Source: Thermophilibacter provencensis
Lineage (GTDB): Bacteria > Actinomycetota > Coriobacteriia > Coriobacteriales > Atopobiaceae
NCBI RefSeq assembly: GCF_900128445.1
Contig: NZ_LT671417.1
Coordinates: forward strand, 1,040,769-1,104,768
Length of the DNA: 64,000 bases
Direction of reading: 5' to 3'
The translations under genes were made by a program, and so were the position numbers. Numbering within the stretch: the stretch's first letter is position 1; every line of letters starts with the position of its first letter. Below, one piece after another: positions 44,671 through 53,106 of this stretch. A model generated the notes under the pieces. That model did not search any database and was not told where the DNA came from. It worked only from the letters and a program-made list of their open reading frames with translations.

Positions 44671-45792
44671 GTGAAGTACATCAGCTTCCTCATAAAGCCG
44701 GCGTCGAGCGCATGCGACATGCGCTGCTCGTACTGCTTCTACCGTGACGTCGCGGACCATCGCGCGCACGCGGTGAGGGAGCTCATGTCGGAGGAGACCG
44801 TGCGCGCGCTCGTGGACCGGGCCCTCGGGCTCGGTTCCGACGCGCAGGTGACCTTCGCCTTCCAGGGCGGCGAGCCCACGCTCGCGGGGCTCGACTTCTT
44901 CCGCTCGTTTACCGCCTACGTTGACGAGCGCCGCACCGGACAGACCGTGAGCTACGCGCTTCAGACCAACGGCCACTCCCTCACGCCCGAGTGGGCGGCC
45001 TTCTTCCGGGAGCACGGCTTTCTCGTGGGGGTCTCCGTCGACGCCTACCGAGAGCTCCACGACAGCCTTCGGGGCGACATCAGGCTGGAGCCCACGCACG
45101 CGCGCGTCATGGAGTCCGTCCGGATGCTCCGCGAGGCGGGCGTCGAGTTCAACGTGCTCACGGTGCTCTCGGCGCAGCTCGCCCGGCACCCGCAGCGGGT
45201 GTTCAAGTTCTACCAGCGCGAGAAGATCGACTACGTGCAGCTCATCCCGTGCCTGGCGGGCTTCGACGGGGAGGGGGAGGAGTACGCCCTCACCCCGCGC
45301 GCGTTCTTCTCGTTCTACCGCACGTTCTTCGACCTTTGGCTGCGCGAGGCACGCGCCGGGCGCGCCTTCTCGGTGGGGCTCTTCGACAACGTGATGCAGC
45401 TCTCGCTGGGCCAGTGGCCCCAGGCCTGCGGGATGCTCGGCCGATGCGCCCCCCAGTTCGTCGTTGAGAGCAACGGCGACGTCTATCCCTGCGACTTCTA
45501 TGCCCTCGACGAGTACCGCTGCGGCAACATCAGGGAGGACTCGCTCGAGGAGATGGCCTCCTGCGCGGTCATGCGCGGGTTTCTGGCAGAGCCGCGCCGG
45601 GAGTGCGCGGCCTGCGCCGACTGCCCGTTCGAGGGGATCTGCCATCGGAACTGCAAGCGCCTCAACGCCTCGTACTATGACGAGACGTACTGCGGCTACC
45701 GGGAGTTTCTCGAGCACGCGTACAAGCCTCTCGCCGAGATGGCCCGCGCGCTCGTGCGCCAGCGAATTGGGGACAGTCCCCAATTCACATAA
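44671..45792 (+). CDS. Anaerobic sulfatase-maturating enzyme (radical SAM/SPASM)
   Basis: A 373-residue radical SAM protein. Cys15, Cys19 and Cys22 in CDMRCSYC bind the SAM 4Fe-4S cluster. FAFQGGEPTLAG is the GGEP motif. The C-terminal SPASM domain has ten or more cysteines, including CGMLGRC and CAACADCPFEGICHRNCKR. It oxidises the sulfatase Cys to formylglycine without oxygen, so it should act on the Cys-type sulfatases here. GTG start. The last nine residues (RIGDSPQFT) are encoded by a class A palindrome, so the true ancestral end was probably near MARALVRQ. Confidence 0.94.
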   Translation: MKYISFLIKPASSACDMRCSYCFYRDVADHRAHAVRELMSEETVRALVDRALGLGSDAQVTFAFQGGEPTLAGLDFFRSFTAYVDERRTGQTVSYALQTNGHSLTPEWAAFFREHGFLVGVSVDAYRELHDSLRGDIRLEPTHARVMESVRMLREAGVEFNVLTVLSAQLARHPQRVFKFYQREKIDYVQLIPCLAGFDGEGEEYALTPRAFFSFYRTFFDLWLREARAGRAFSVGLFDNVMQLSLGQWPQACGMLGRCAPQFVVESNGDVYPCDFYALDEYRCGNIREDSLEEMASCAVMRGFLAEPRRECAACADCPFEGICHRNCKRLNASYYDETYCGYREFLEHAYKPLAEMARALVRQRIGDSPQFT

Positions 45793-45825
45793 AACGTTTC
45801 TGCAAATCGGGGACTGTCCCCAATT
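45764..45825. repeat. Paired class A palindromes overlapping the maturase gene end
   Basis: A perfect palindrome (45764-45786) followed by an imperfect one (45805-45825), 18 bases apart. The first encodes the last residues of the maturase and the stop codon comes just after it. The spacer shares AAACGTxTCTGxAAAT with 25244-25272. Confidence 0.88.
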
Positions 45826-45843
45826 CACAGACAGGGAGGACTG

Positions 45844-47331
45844 ATGGCAGGCATTTCTGATGACGGCCTCGAGAGCCGTCGTCCCAACGTCGTCTTGATC
45901 ATGTGCGACCAGTTCAGGGGGGACTGCCTCGGCTTCGACGGCCATCCTGACGTGAAGACGCCCTATCTTGACACGCTCGCCGCGCAGGGAACCTACTTCG
46001 AGAACGCGCACGCGGCGTGCCCGAGCTGCATCCCGGCGCGCGCGTCGCTGCTCACGGGCACCATGCCCGCAACCAACGGTCGCGTTGGCTATCAGGATGG
46101 CGTCCCCTGGCGCTACGAGCACATGATGCCGGAGGAGTTCTCGGCCGCCGGGTACCAGACGGCACTGGTGGGCAAGATGCACGTGCACCCTCCGCGCCTG
46201 GCGTGCGGCTTCCAGCACCTGCGCCTGCACGACGGCTACATAGGCCACTACCGCAAGGCAAACCTCCCGCACTGGATGCATCAGGACGTCTCTGACGACT
46301 ACCTGCGCTTCCTCCGCTCCGAGCTGGGCCCCGAGGCGGATGTCAACGGCACGGGCGTGGAGAACAACTCCTGGATCGCGCGCCCTTGGGTCTACGAGGA
46401 GCGCCTCCACCCCACCAACTGGGTCGTCGACGAGTCCATCCGCTTCCTCGAGACGCGCGACCGCACCCGCCCGTTCTTCCTCATGGCGAGCTTCGTCCGC
46501 CCGCACCCGCCCTTCGACGCCCCTGCGGCCTACTACCAGCCGTACCTCGACCGCGAGCTGCGCGAGCCGGCGCATGGGGACTGGGAGGACGCGGAGGCGA
46601 CCGCGCGCGACGGCATGGTCATCGACAGCGCGCACGGCTGCCGCGACGCCACGCTGCGCCACGAGGCCATGGCGGGCTACTACGGCTGCATCACGCATCT
46701 CGACCACCAGATCGGCCGGCTCATCACGGCGCTCGAGAACGACGAGACCTACGAGAACACCGTGGTGCTCTTCACCGCGGACCACGGCGAGATGCTCTTC
46801 GACCACAGCTCGTTCCGCAAGGTGCTGCCCTACGAGGGGAGCACGCGCATCCCCTTCATCGTGCGCGTGGGCTCCAAGGTGCTGCCCGACGGACGGCCCC
46901 GGCCCCGACGCTCGGACGCGGTGGTGGAGCTCATGGACGTCATGCCCACCCTGCTCGACCTCGTGGGCGCAGAGGTGCCCGAGACCGTCGAGGGCTCGTC
47001 TCTCAGGGGGGAGATCACGGGCGAGAAGAACCTCGAGCGCGCGTACCTCCACGGCGAGCACTCCGGAAGCCACGAGCAGTCCAACCAGTGGATCTTGACC
47101 GGTCACGACAAGTACGTCTGGTTCACCCAGACGGGCGTGGAGCGCTACTTCGATCTCAATGCCGATCCGCGCGAGGAGCATGACCTCGCCCACGACCCGG
47201 CCCATGCCGAGCGCGTCGCGGAGCTCCGTGCCATACTCATGGACGAGCTGCGCGGCCGCGAGGAGGGCTACGTCGAGAACGGCGAGCTCGTCGTGGGCAG
47301 GACGCCCAGGACCGTGCTGGGGAGAGACTAG
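45844..47331 (+). CDS. Cytosolic Cys-type sulfatase, second
   Basis: A 495-residue sulfatase without a signal peptide. CDQFRGDCLGFDGHPDVKTPYLDTLA is the N-terminal metal-binding segment. Cys62 in CPSCIPARASLLTG is the modified cysteine. FTADHGEMLFDHSSF has the second metal residues. The C-terminal ~70 residues end in LAHDPAHAERV, the usual small C-terminal sulfatase domain. It lies 51 bases after the maturase. Its subfamily differs from the first sulfatase (CIPAR versus CMPARR context), so a different sulfate position or sugar is likely. Confidence 0.94.
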   Translation: MAGISDDGLESRRPNVVLIMCDQFRGDCLGFDGHPDVKTPYLDTLAAQGTYFENAHAACPSCIPARASLLTGTMPATNGRVGYQDGVPWRYEHMMPEEFSAAGYQTALVGKMHVHPPRLACGFQHLRLHDGYIGHYRKANLPHWMHQDVSDDYLRFLRSELGPEADVNGTGVENNSWIARPWVYEERLHPTNWVVDESIRFLETRDRTRPFFLMASFVRPHPPFDAPAAYYQPYLDRELREPAHGDWEDAEATARDGMVIDSAHGCRDATLRHEAMAGYYGCITHLDHQIGRLITALENDETYENTVVLFTADHGEMLFDHSSFRKVLPYEGSTRIPFIVRVGSKVLPDGRPRPRRSDAVVELMDVMPTLLDLVGAEVPETVEGSSLRGEITGEKNLERAYLHGEHSGSHEQSNQWILTGHDKYVWFTQTGVERYFDLNADPREEHDLAHDPAHAERVAELRAILMDELRGREEGYVENGELVVGRTPRTVLGRD

Positions 47332-47361
47332 GGCGCCTGACGGCGTCGGGAGGAGAGGCGC

Positions 47362-48000
47362 ATGGACCTCAGGCTGATAGGAATCATCGTGGTGGCGCTC
47401 TGCGTCATTTCGCTCGTCTATACCGAGGTCCAGAAGCGCCTCATCTTCTCGAGGTACGAGAAGCTCTTCGAGAAGGGCGACTTCGACGGCTGCCTGCGCG
47501 TTCTCGACGGGCCGGTCGTGAAGATCGTCTACCCGCGCTACAACCAGCTCTACATGCGCCTCAACGCGCAGATGTGCCTCGCTGACGCAGATGCCTCGCG
47601 GCGCACCATCGACGAGATGCTCGAGCTGAGCTCGAGCGACAAGCAGCGACTCGTGCTGCTCCTGCGCGCCTTCAACTTCTTCGTCGAGCAGGAGGACTAC
47701 GAGCGCGCGGGCGAGCTGCTCGAGGAGCTGCGCGAGAAGGCCTCGCCCGAGCAGCTCGCCGGGTGCGAGCGCACCTACGCGATCTTCGCCGAGAAGAGCG
47801 CTGCCTACGTCGACCAGATGGAGGCCGAGCTTAAGGACGCCACGGGGCCGGAGCGCACCACGCTGCTCTACCTGCTCTCCGTCCAGTATGAGAACAAGGG
47901 TGACGTCAAGCGTGCGAACGAGTATCTTGAGCAGGTCAGAAACGTCTTCGAGGCCGCGGTCGGCCCCGATGCGGGCACGGACGACGGGGGAAGGGGCTAG
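47362..48000 (+). CDS. Membrane-anchored TPR-like protein
   Basis: A 212-residue protein with one N-terminal transmembrane helix (about 5-23, IGIIVVALCVISLVYTEV) and a mostly helical cytosolic region with TPR-like repeats (YEKLFEKGDFDGCLRVLD, YLLSVQYENKGDVKRANEYLEQV). It may help assemble or anchor proteins of the operon. Function unknown; family not recognised. Confidence 0.7.
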   Translation: MDLRLIGIIVVALCVISLVYTEVQKRLIFSRYEKLFEKGDFDGCLRVLDGPVVKIVYPRYNQLYMRLNAQMCLADADASRRTIDEMLELSSSDKQRLVLLLRAFNFFVEQEDYERAGELLEELREKASPEQLAGCERTYAIFAEKSAAYVDQMEAELKDATGPERTTLLYLLSVQYENKGDVKRANEYLEQVRNVFEAAVGPDAGTDDGGRG

Positions 48001-48042
48001 GCGGCTCCCGTCGTCCGCGTTCCCGTCCTAAGGAGGGCTTCC

Positions 48043-48831
48043 ATGCAGGTGCTCGTTCTTCTCGTCAGCTTCTTCGCATGTACCGTCGGTGCCATCTGCG
48101 GCATCGGCGGCGGCATCATCATCAAGCCGGTGCTCGACGCCACGGGCGTGGCGGACGTCGCCACGATCAACTTCCTCTCGGGCTGCACGGTGCTCTCGAT
48201 GACGCTCTACTCCGTCCTCAAGGCAAAGCTCTCCGGAACCTCCACGATCGATCCCAAGACCGACACGCCGCTCGCCATCGGCGCCGCGGTGGGCGGCCTT
48301 GCGGGCAAGGAGCTCTTCTCCCTTGTGGCTGGGCTCTTCCCCGATCCCAACACCGCGGGTGCCGTGCAGGCGGGGGCGCTGCTGGTGATTACGCTGGGAA
48401 CGCTCGTCTACACCATCTACAAGGAGAAGATTCCCACCCTTCAGGTGACGTCCGCCGTGGCGTGCCTCGCCATCGGCTTCGTCCTGGGCGTGTGCTCCTC
48501 GTTCCTCGGCATCGGAGGCGGCCCCATCAACCTGGTGGTGCTCTTCTACTTCTTCACCATGGCGACCAAGCGCGCCGCGTCGAGCTCGCTCTACATCATC
48601 CTGTTCTCCCAGGCCACGAGCACCGCGAGCTCCATCGTCACCGGGGGCTACGTGGGCGTGGACCTGGCGCTGCTGGCGGCAATGGTGGTCTGCGGCATCC
48701 TCGGCGGCATCGTGGGCCGCAAGGTCAACGCCAAGATCGACGACAAGACCGTGGACAAGCTCTTCATGGGCCTCATGGTGCTGATCATCCTCATCAACGC
48801 GTACAACATCTGGAAGTTCGCGCTGGCTTAG
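48043..48831 (+). CDS. TauE/SafE-type sulfite/sulfate exporter
   Basis: A 262-residue membrane protein with about eight hydrophobic segments and the two GIGGG motifs of the TauE/SafE family (CGIGGGIIIKP near the N-terminus, FLGIGGGPINLVV in the middle). Family members export sulfite, sulfoacetate or sulfate. Directly after sulfatase genes the most likely cargo is sulfate released in the cytosol; that is an inference. GGAGGG precedes the start. Confidence 0.88.
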   Translation: MQVLVLLVSFFACTVGAICGIGGGIIIKPVLDATGVADVATINFLSGCTVLSMTLYSVLKAKLSGTSTIDPKTDTPLAIGAAVGGLAGKELFSLVAGLFPDPNTAGAVQAGALLVITLGTLVYTIYKEKIPTLQVTSAVACLAIGFVLGVCSSFLGIGGGPINLVVLFYFFTMATKRAASSSLYIILFSQATSTASSIVTGGYVGVDLALLAAMVVCGILGGIVGRKVNAKIDDKTVDKLFMGLMVLIILINAYNIWKFALA

Positions 48832-48921
48832 TGCGCCCCGCGACGCGCGAGAGCTCGACGTTTGCGCCGCGCCGCCCACCGTGCGACGATACATCTTAGT
48901 ATCGAATGAGGCGGGGGGCAC

Positions 48922-49728
48922 ATGGCAGACGGACCAATCGAGCGGCTCAGGGCGCGCCTTGGGGACTTCACCCCCTCGGAGGAGGCGGCCGCGCGCTACT
49001 TCATCGAGCACCCGACCTCGGTGGTCAACAAGACCATCGCCGCGGTGGCCCGCGAGGCGGGCCTCAGCTCGACTGCCATCATGCGCATGTGCCAGCGGAT
49101 CGGCTATAGCGGCTACGCGGAGTTTCGCTTCTGCATGAACCGTCAGCTCCTCTCGCACGGGGCGGATGCGGACAGGGGCGCGGACGAGGGCAGGGATCTC
49201 TCTTCCCACGACAACCTTGCCAACGCCTACTCCGCCTATCTCAGAAAGACGACGGACGGACTGGACAAGGCGCAGCTCGCGCGGTTCGCGCGCCTCATCC
49301 TGAACGCGCGCCGCATCAGCATCTGGGGCGCCAACCGCACCTACGAGAGCGTCAAGCAGCTCTCGCTGCGGCTCTTCCGCATCGGCATCTTCAACCAGAC
49401 CACCTCGGACGAGCAGGTCATGGATGACATCTCGACGATCCTTGGGCCGGGGGACCTCTGCATCGTCATGTCCATGAACGGGCGCGGGAGCAAGTCGTAC
49501 GGAACGCTCATGTCGTCTCTCGTGGAGCGCGGCTGCGACGTGCTGCTCGTGACGATGAACCCCAAGCTCCCCTTCATCAAGAACGCCTCTGAGGCCGTGG
49601 TCCTTCCCTGGATCAGCAGCGACTACGCGGCGGGCCTCCTCGAGGACCAGATCGTCGTGTTCATGTACGTGGAGTGCCTGCTCAACGAGATCGCGCACCT
49701 GCTCGACGGGGGAGAGGGCCGGGCATAG
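48922..49728 (+). CDS. RpiR-family transcriptional regulator
   Basis: A 268-residue regulator. The N-terminal HTH_6 (residues ~1-75) has FTPSEEAAARYFIEHPTSVVNKTIAAVAREAGLSSTAIMRMCQRIGYSGYAEFRF. The SIS domain (~120-245) binds phosphosugars. It precedes a sulfatase-PTS operon with three phased operator sites, so it is the probable regulator of that operon. Confidence 0.91.
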   Translation: MADGPIERLRARLGDFTPSEEAAARYFIEHPTSVVNKTIAAVAREAGLSSTAIMRMCQRIGYSGYAEFRFCMNRQLLSHGADADRGADEGRDLSSHDNLANAYSAYLRKTTDGLDKAQLARFARLILNARRISIWGANRTYESVKQLSLRLFRIGIFNQTTSDEQVMDDISTILGPGDLCIVMSMNGRGSKSYGTLMSSLVERGCDVLLVTMNPKLPFIKNASEAVVLPWISSDYAAGLLEDQIVVFMYVECLLNEIAHLLDGGEGRA

Positions 49729-49779
49729 GGACGATAGGGCCCTAGTCTGAAATTAATTCCAGATTCACATAACGTTCAC

Positions 49780-49835
49780 GGAATAAATTCTACCATTGAG
49801 CGGAATACGTTCCACTCTTGGGTGGAATATGTTCC
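49780..49835. promoter_or_regulatory. Three RpiR-type operators, 22 bases apart
   Basis: GGAATAAATTC (49780), GGAATACGTTCC (49802) and GGAATATGTTCC (49824) are palindromes of the form GGAATANNTTCC. Their starts are exactly 22 bases apart, so they lie on the same face of the helix. They sit 63-118 bases before the third sulfatase gene. Confidence 0.7.
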
Positions 49836-49897
49836 GAAGCCCCTAACATGGACGCCCAGCGTGCACCATCTCGTCCTGCGCGACCGAAGGAGCCAAC

Positions 49898-51286
49898 GTG
49901 AACGTTCTCTACCTGCACACCCATGACACGGGGCGCGTGGTCTCCCCCTACGGCTACGCCGTCGAGACCCCTCGCATCCAGGAGTTCTGCGAGGACGCGA
50001 TGCTCTTCCAGCGGGCGTTCTGCGTGGCGCCCACGTGCTCCCCGAGTCGTGCGGGGCTGCTCACGGGCACCTACCCGCATCAGAACGGCATGCTCGGCCT
50101 CGCGCAGCGCGGGTTTCGCATCGACGGGTCGCGCCATCTTGCGCGCCTGCTCGCGCATGAGGGCTTCCTCAGCGTGCTCTGCGGCGTCCAGCACGAGGTG
50201 GGCTACTACACCGACCATCAGCTCGCCCCGGAGGCCCTCGGCTACGAGATGGACCTCACCACCGACGCCTCGGGGTATGCCGAGAAGGACCTCGTGGTGT
50301 GGGACCGCAGGAACGCCGAGCGCCTGGCGGGGTGGCTCAGGTCCTACGACGGAGAGCGGCCGTTCTTCGTCTCGTTCGGCCAGCATGCGACGCACCGGGC
50401 GTGGCCTGACGCCGACCCCGGCGTCGCAGACTACGCCCAGCCGCCGGTGAACATCCCCAACAACGAGGTTACGCGCGCCGACTACGCGTGCTTCAAGAAG
50501 AGCGTCTCCATGGCCGACGCCAACTACGGGCTTGTGCTCGACGCGCTGCGCGAGAGCGGTCGCTTCGAGGACACCATCGTCGTGCTCACCACGGACCACG
50601 GGCTTGCCTACCCGTTCGAGAAGTGCACGCTGCTCGACGCGGGCACGGGGGTGCTGCTCGCCATGCGCGTGCCGGGCTCCCGCGCGCAGGGCCGCAGCTT
50701 CGACGGCCTCGTCTCGCACATCGACGTGGTGCCGACCCTCCTAGACCTGCTCGGCATCGAGCCGCCCGACTATCTCGAGGGCGCCAGCCACGCGGGCATC
50801 TTCCGCGGCGAGCAGGATTCGGGCGACGGCGCGGTATTCGCGGAGATCAACTTCCACACCTCCTACGAGCCCGTGCGCTCCGTTCGCACCGACCGCTACA
50901 AGTACCTGCGCTTCTTTGATGCGGAATGGCTGCGCCTCAACCAGTCGAACATCGACGGCTCGATCGTGAAGAACTACTACGAGGAGAATCTCGGCCTCGC
51001 CGACGTCACCAAGGACGCCGAGTGCCTCTACGACCTGGCCTACGACGTGTTTGAGACCAACAACGTGGCGGAGGACCCCCGCTACGCGGACGTGCTCGAC
51101 GAGATGCGCGCGCGGCTCGACGACTTCATGCGCCGCACCGGCGACCCGCTGCTCGAGGGTCCGATTCAGGTTCGTCCCGAGTGGAAGGTGAACCGCCGCG
51201 AGTGCGTGGCGGCGGGGTCCAAGGACCCGGCGGACTACGAGAGTCTTGGCGAGCGCTTCTCGGTGCGCGAGCGGGGCATGGCCTAG
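49898..51286 (+). CDS. Cytosolic Cys-type sulfatase, third
   Basis: A 462-residue sulfatase with no signal peptide. Cys47 in FCVAPTCSPSRAGLLTG is the modified cysteine (CSPSR). LYLHTHDTGRVVSPYGYAVETPRIQEF is the heparan/N-sulfoglucosamine sulfohydrolase-like N-terminal segment. VVLTTDHGLAYPFEKCTLLDAG holds later metal residues. GTG start 49898. The CSPSR form and the HDTGR start resemble N-sulfoglucosamine sulfohydrolases, so an N-sulfated sugar substrate is one candidate. Directly upstream of the EIIAB gene. Confidence 0.92.
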   Translation: MNVLYLHTHDTGRVVSPYGYAVETPRIQEFCEDAMLFQRAFCVAPTCSPSRAGLLTGTYPHQNGMLGLAQRGFRIDGSRHLARLLAHEGFLSVLCGVQHEVGYYTDHQLAPEALGYEMDLTTDASGYAEKDLVVWDRRNAERLAGWLRSYDGERPFFVSFGQHATHRAWPDADPGVADYAQPPVNIPNNEVTRADYACFKKSVSMADANYGLVLDALRESGRFEDTIVVLTTDHGLAYPFEKCTLLDAGTGVLLAMRVPGSRAQGRSFDGLVSHIDVVPTLLDLLGIEPPDYLEGASHAGIFRGEQDSGDGAVFAEINFHTSYEPVRSVRTDRYKYLRFFDAEWLRLNQSNIDGSIVKNYYEENLGLADVTKDAECLYDLAYDVFETNNVAEDPRYADVLDEMRARLDDFMRRTGDPLLEGPIQVRPEWKVNRRECVAAGSKDPADYESLGERFSVRERGMA

Positions 51287-51340
51287 GGGCCATCGGCTGC
51301 CGCGCGGCGGCCGTGTTGGATACGAGAGAGGGAGGACCGC

Positions 51341-52267
51341 TTGAACGCAATCGTTTTGGTGGGTCACGGAGCGCTGCCCGAGGCAATGAGGGGCTCCGTG
51401 GAGATGATCGTGGGGGAGCGTGAGGACATACGCACGGTGTGCCTCTCCCCGGACGACGGCAAGGAGGACCTCGAGCGCAAGCTCGCGGCGCTCGACGAGG
51501 AGCTCTCGGGCTGCGAGTCGGTCCGCGTGATCGCCGACCTCATGGGCGGCTCGCCCTGCAACGCCGCGCTCGAGCACTACGCGAGCGACGAGCGCGTGAG
51601 CGTGGTGTCGGGCATGAACCTCGCCATGGTGATCTCCGCCGCCATGGAGGAGGCCGACGCGGCGGGCATCGTCTCGACCGGCCACGAGGCCATCCACGAC
51701 GTCAAGGCGCTCGCCGCGGGGACCGAGAAGCCCTATGCGCCCGCCCGCAGGGTCGCCGCGCCGGCGGTCTCCTCGGACGAGCCCCAGAAGATCGTGGGCG
51801 TGCGCGTCGACGCGCGCGGCATCCACGGCCAGGTGGCGACGGCATGGGTGCCGCGCACCGGCGCCACTCGCATCGTGGTGATCGACGACGTGGCGGTGCG
51901 CGACGAGACGCAGAAGATGGCCCTCAAGATGGCCAAGCCCGCCTCGGTCAAGCTCTCGATCCTCTCGACCAAGAAGGCCGTGGAGCGCCTGTCCGACGAG
52001 CGCTCCTACCCGGGGGACCGCGTGCTCGCGGTGATGATGCGCGTTGAGACCCTGGCCGCCCTCGACGAGCTCGGCTGGCACTTCGACCTCGTCGACCTGG
52101 GCAACGTCCCCAACCGCTCGGACACGAGGACCTACGTCAAGTGCGTGAACCTCACCGAGCGCGAGGCGCAGGTCGTGCGCGACCTTGCCAAGAAGGGCAC
52201 CGCTTTCACGGCACGCCAGGTCCCCGCAGACCCGCAGATCGACTTCGTCGAGATAGTCAGCAAGTAA
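51341..52267 (+). CDS. Fused PTS mannose-family EIIA-EIIB
   Basis: A 308-residue two-domain protein. The N-terminal EIIA has His9 (IVLVGHGALPEAM) and ADLMGGSPCNAA. An Ala/Pro linker near 128-148 leads to EIIB with His162 in VRVDARGIHGQVATAW. The start is TTG 51341 after GAGGGAGGACC. Fusion of IIA and IIB occurs in E. coli ManX; the other two complete systems here have separate subunits. Confidence 0.92.
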   Translation: MNAIVLVGHGALPEAMRGSVEMIVGEREDIRTVCLSPDDGKEDLERKLAALDEELSGCESVRVIADLMGGSPCNAALEHYASDERVSVVSGMNLAMVISAAMEEADAAGIVSTGHEAIHDVKALAAGTEKPYAPARRVAAPAVSSDEPQKIVGVRVDARGIHGQVATAWVPRTGATRIVVIDDVAVRDETQKMALKMAKPASVKLSILSTKKAVERLSDERSYPGDRVLAVMMRVETLAALDELGWHFDLVDLGNVPNRSDTRTYVKCVNLTEREAQVVRDLAKKGTAFTARQVPADPQIDFVEIVSK

Positions 52268-52280
52268 GCAAGGAGGAAGC

Positions 52281-53105
52281 ATGGAACTTTGGCAGGCGGC
52301 CCTCATCGGCCTCTTCGCGTACCTGGGCAGAAACCAGGTGCCCTGGCTCTGTGGCACCACCGGCGGCTGGTACGGCATCGGACGCCCCCTCGTGGCCGGC
52401 CTCATCTGCGGCGTCATCCTGGGCGACGTCACGGCGGGCGTGCTGTGCGGCGTTGCCGTGCAGGCCATCTTCATCGGCCAGATCACCCCGGGAGGCGCGG
52501 TTCCCTCTGACCTCAACCTCGCGGCCTACATCGGCATCCCGCTCGCCATCGTTGCCGGCGGCAGCGCCGAGATGGCCGTCGCGCTGGCCATTCCCGTGGG
52601 CGCCCTCGGCGTGGCGCTTCACAACTTCACGATGACCTTCAACGCCATCTGGCCCCACCGTGCCGACAAGTGCGCCGTCGCCGGCGACGCCCGCGGCATC
52701 CGCGTGGCCAACCTCTGCGGCCAGCTCATCGAGTTCGCCGAGCGCTTCTTCATCGTGACCTTGGCCTGCTACCTCGGCTCGGGCTTCGCTGAGGGTCTCT
52801 TCGCCGCCCTGCCGCAGGTGGTCATCGACTGGCTCGCCATCGGCGGCAAGATGCTGCCCGCGCTGGGCTTCGCCATCCTGCTTAACCAGATCGTCCAGGA
52901 GAAGTGGATGATCGCCCTGTTCGTCCTGGGCTGGGTGCTCGTCTCGTCCTTCTCCCTCACCACGACCTCGCTTGTGTTCATTGCCCTGGCGTTCGCCCTC
53001 ATCTACGTGATGGCGCGCTACAACGGTGGCGGCGCCCAGGCGGCGTCCGCGCTCGAGGCGACGGCGATCATTGAGGACGAAGACGGAAACTACGAGGAGC
53101 GATAA
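52281..53105 (+). CDS. PTS mannose-family EIIC
   Basis: A 274-residue membrane protein; RPLVAGLICGVILGDVTAGVLCGV and GQITPGGAVPSDLNLAAY are EIIC-Sor segments. AAGGAGG precedes the start, 13 bases after EIIAB. Confidence 0.92.
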   Translation: MELWQAALIGLFAYLGRNQVPWLCGTTGGWYGIGRPLVAGLICGVILGDVTAGVLCGVAVQAIFIGQITPGGAVPSDLNLAAYIGIPLAIVAGGSAEMAVALAIPVGALGVALHNFTMTFNAIWPHRADKCAVAGDARGIRVANLCGQLIEFAERFFIVTLACYLGSGFAEGLFAALPQVVIDWLAIGGKMLPALGFAILLNQIVQEKWMIALFVLGWVLVSSFSLTTTSLVFIALAFALIYVMARYNGGGAQAASALEATAIIEDEDGNYEER

Positions 53106-53106
53106 C

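Noticed and set aside
44542-47205. 887-residue minus-strand frame opposite the maturase and second sulfatase
   Set aside because: Antisense shadow; the plus-strand proteins carry complete catalytic motifs.
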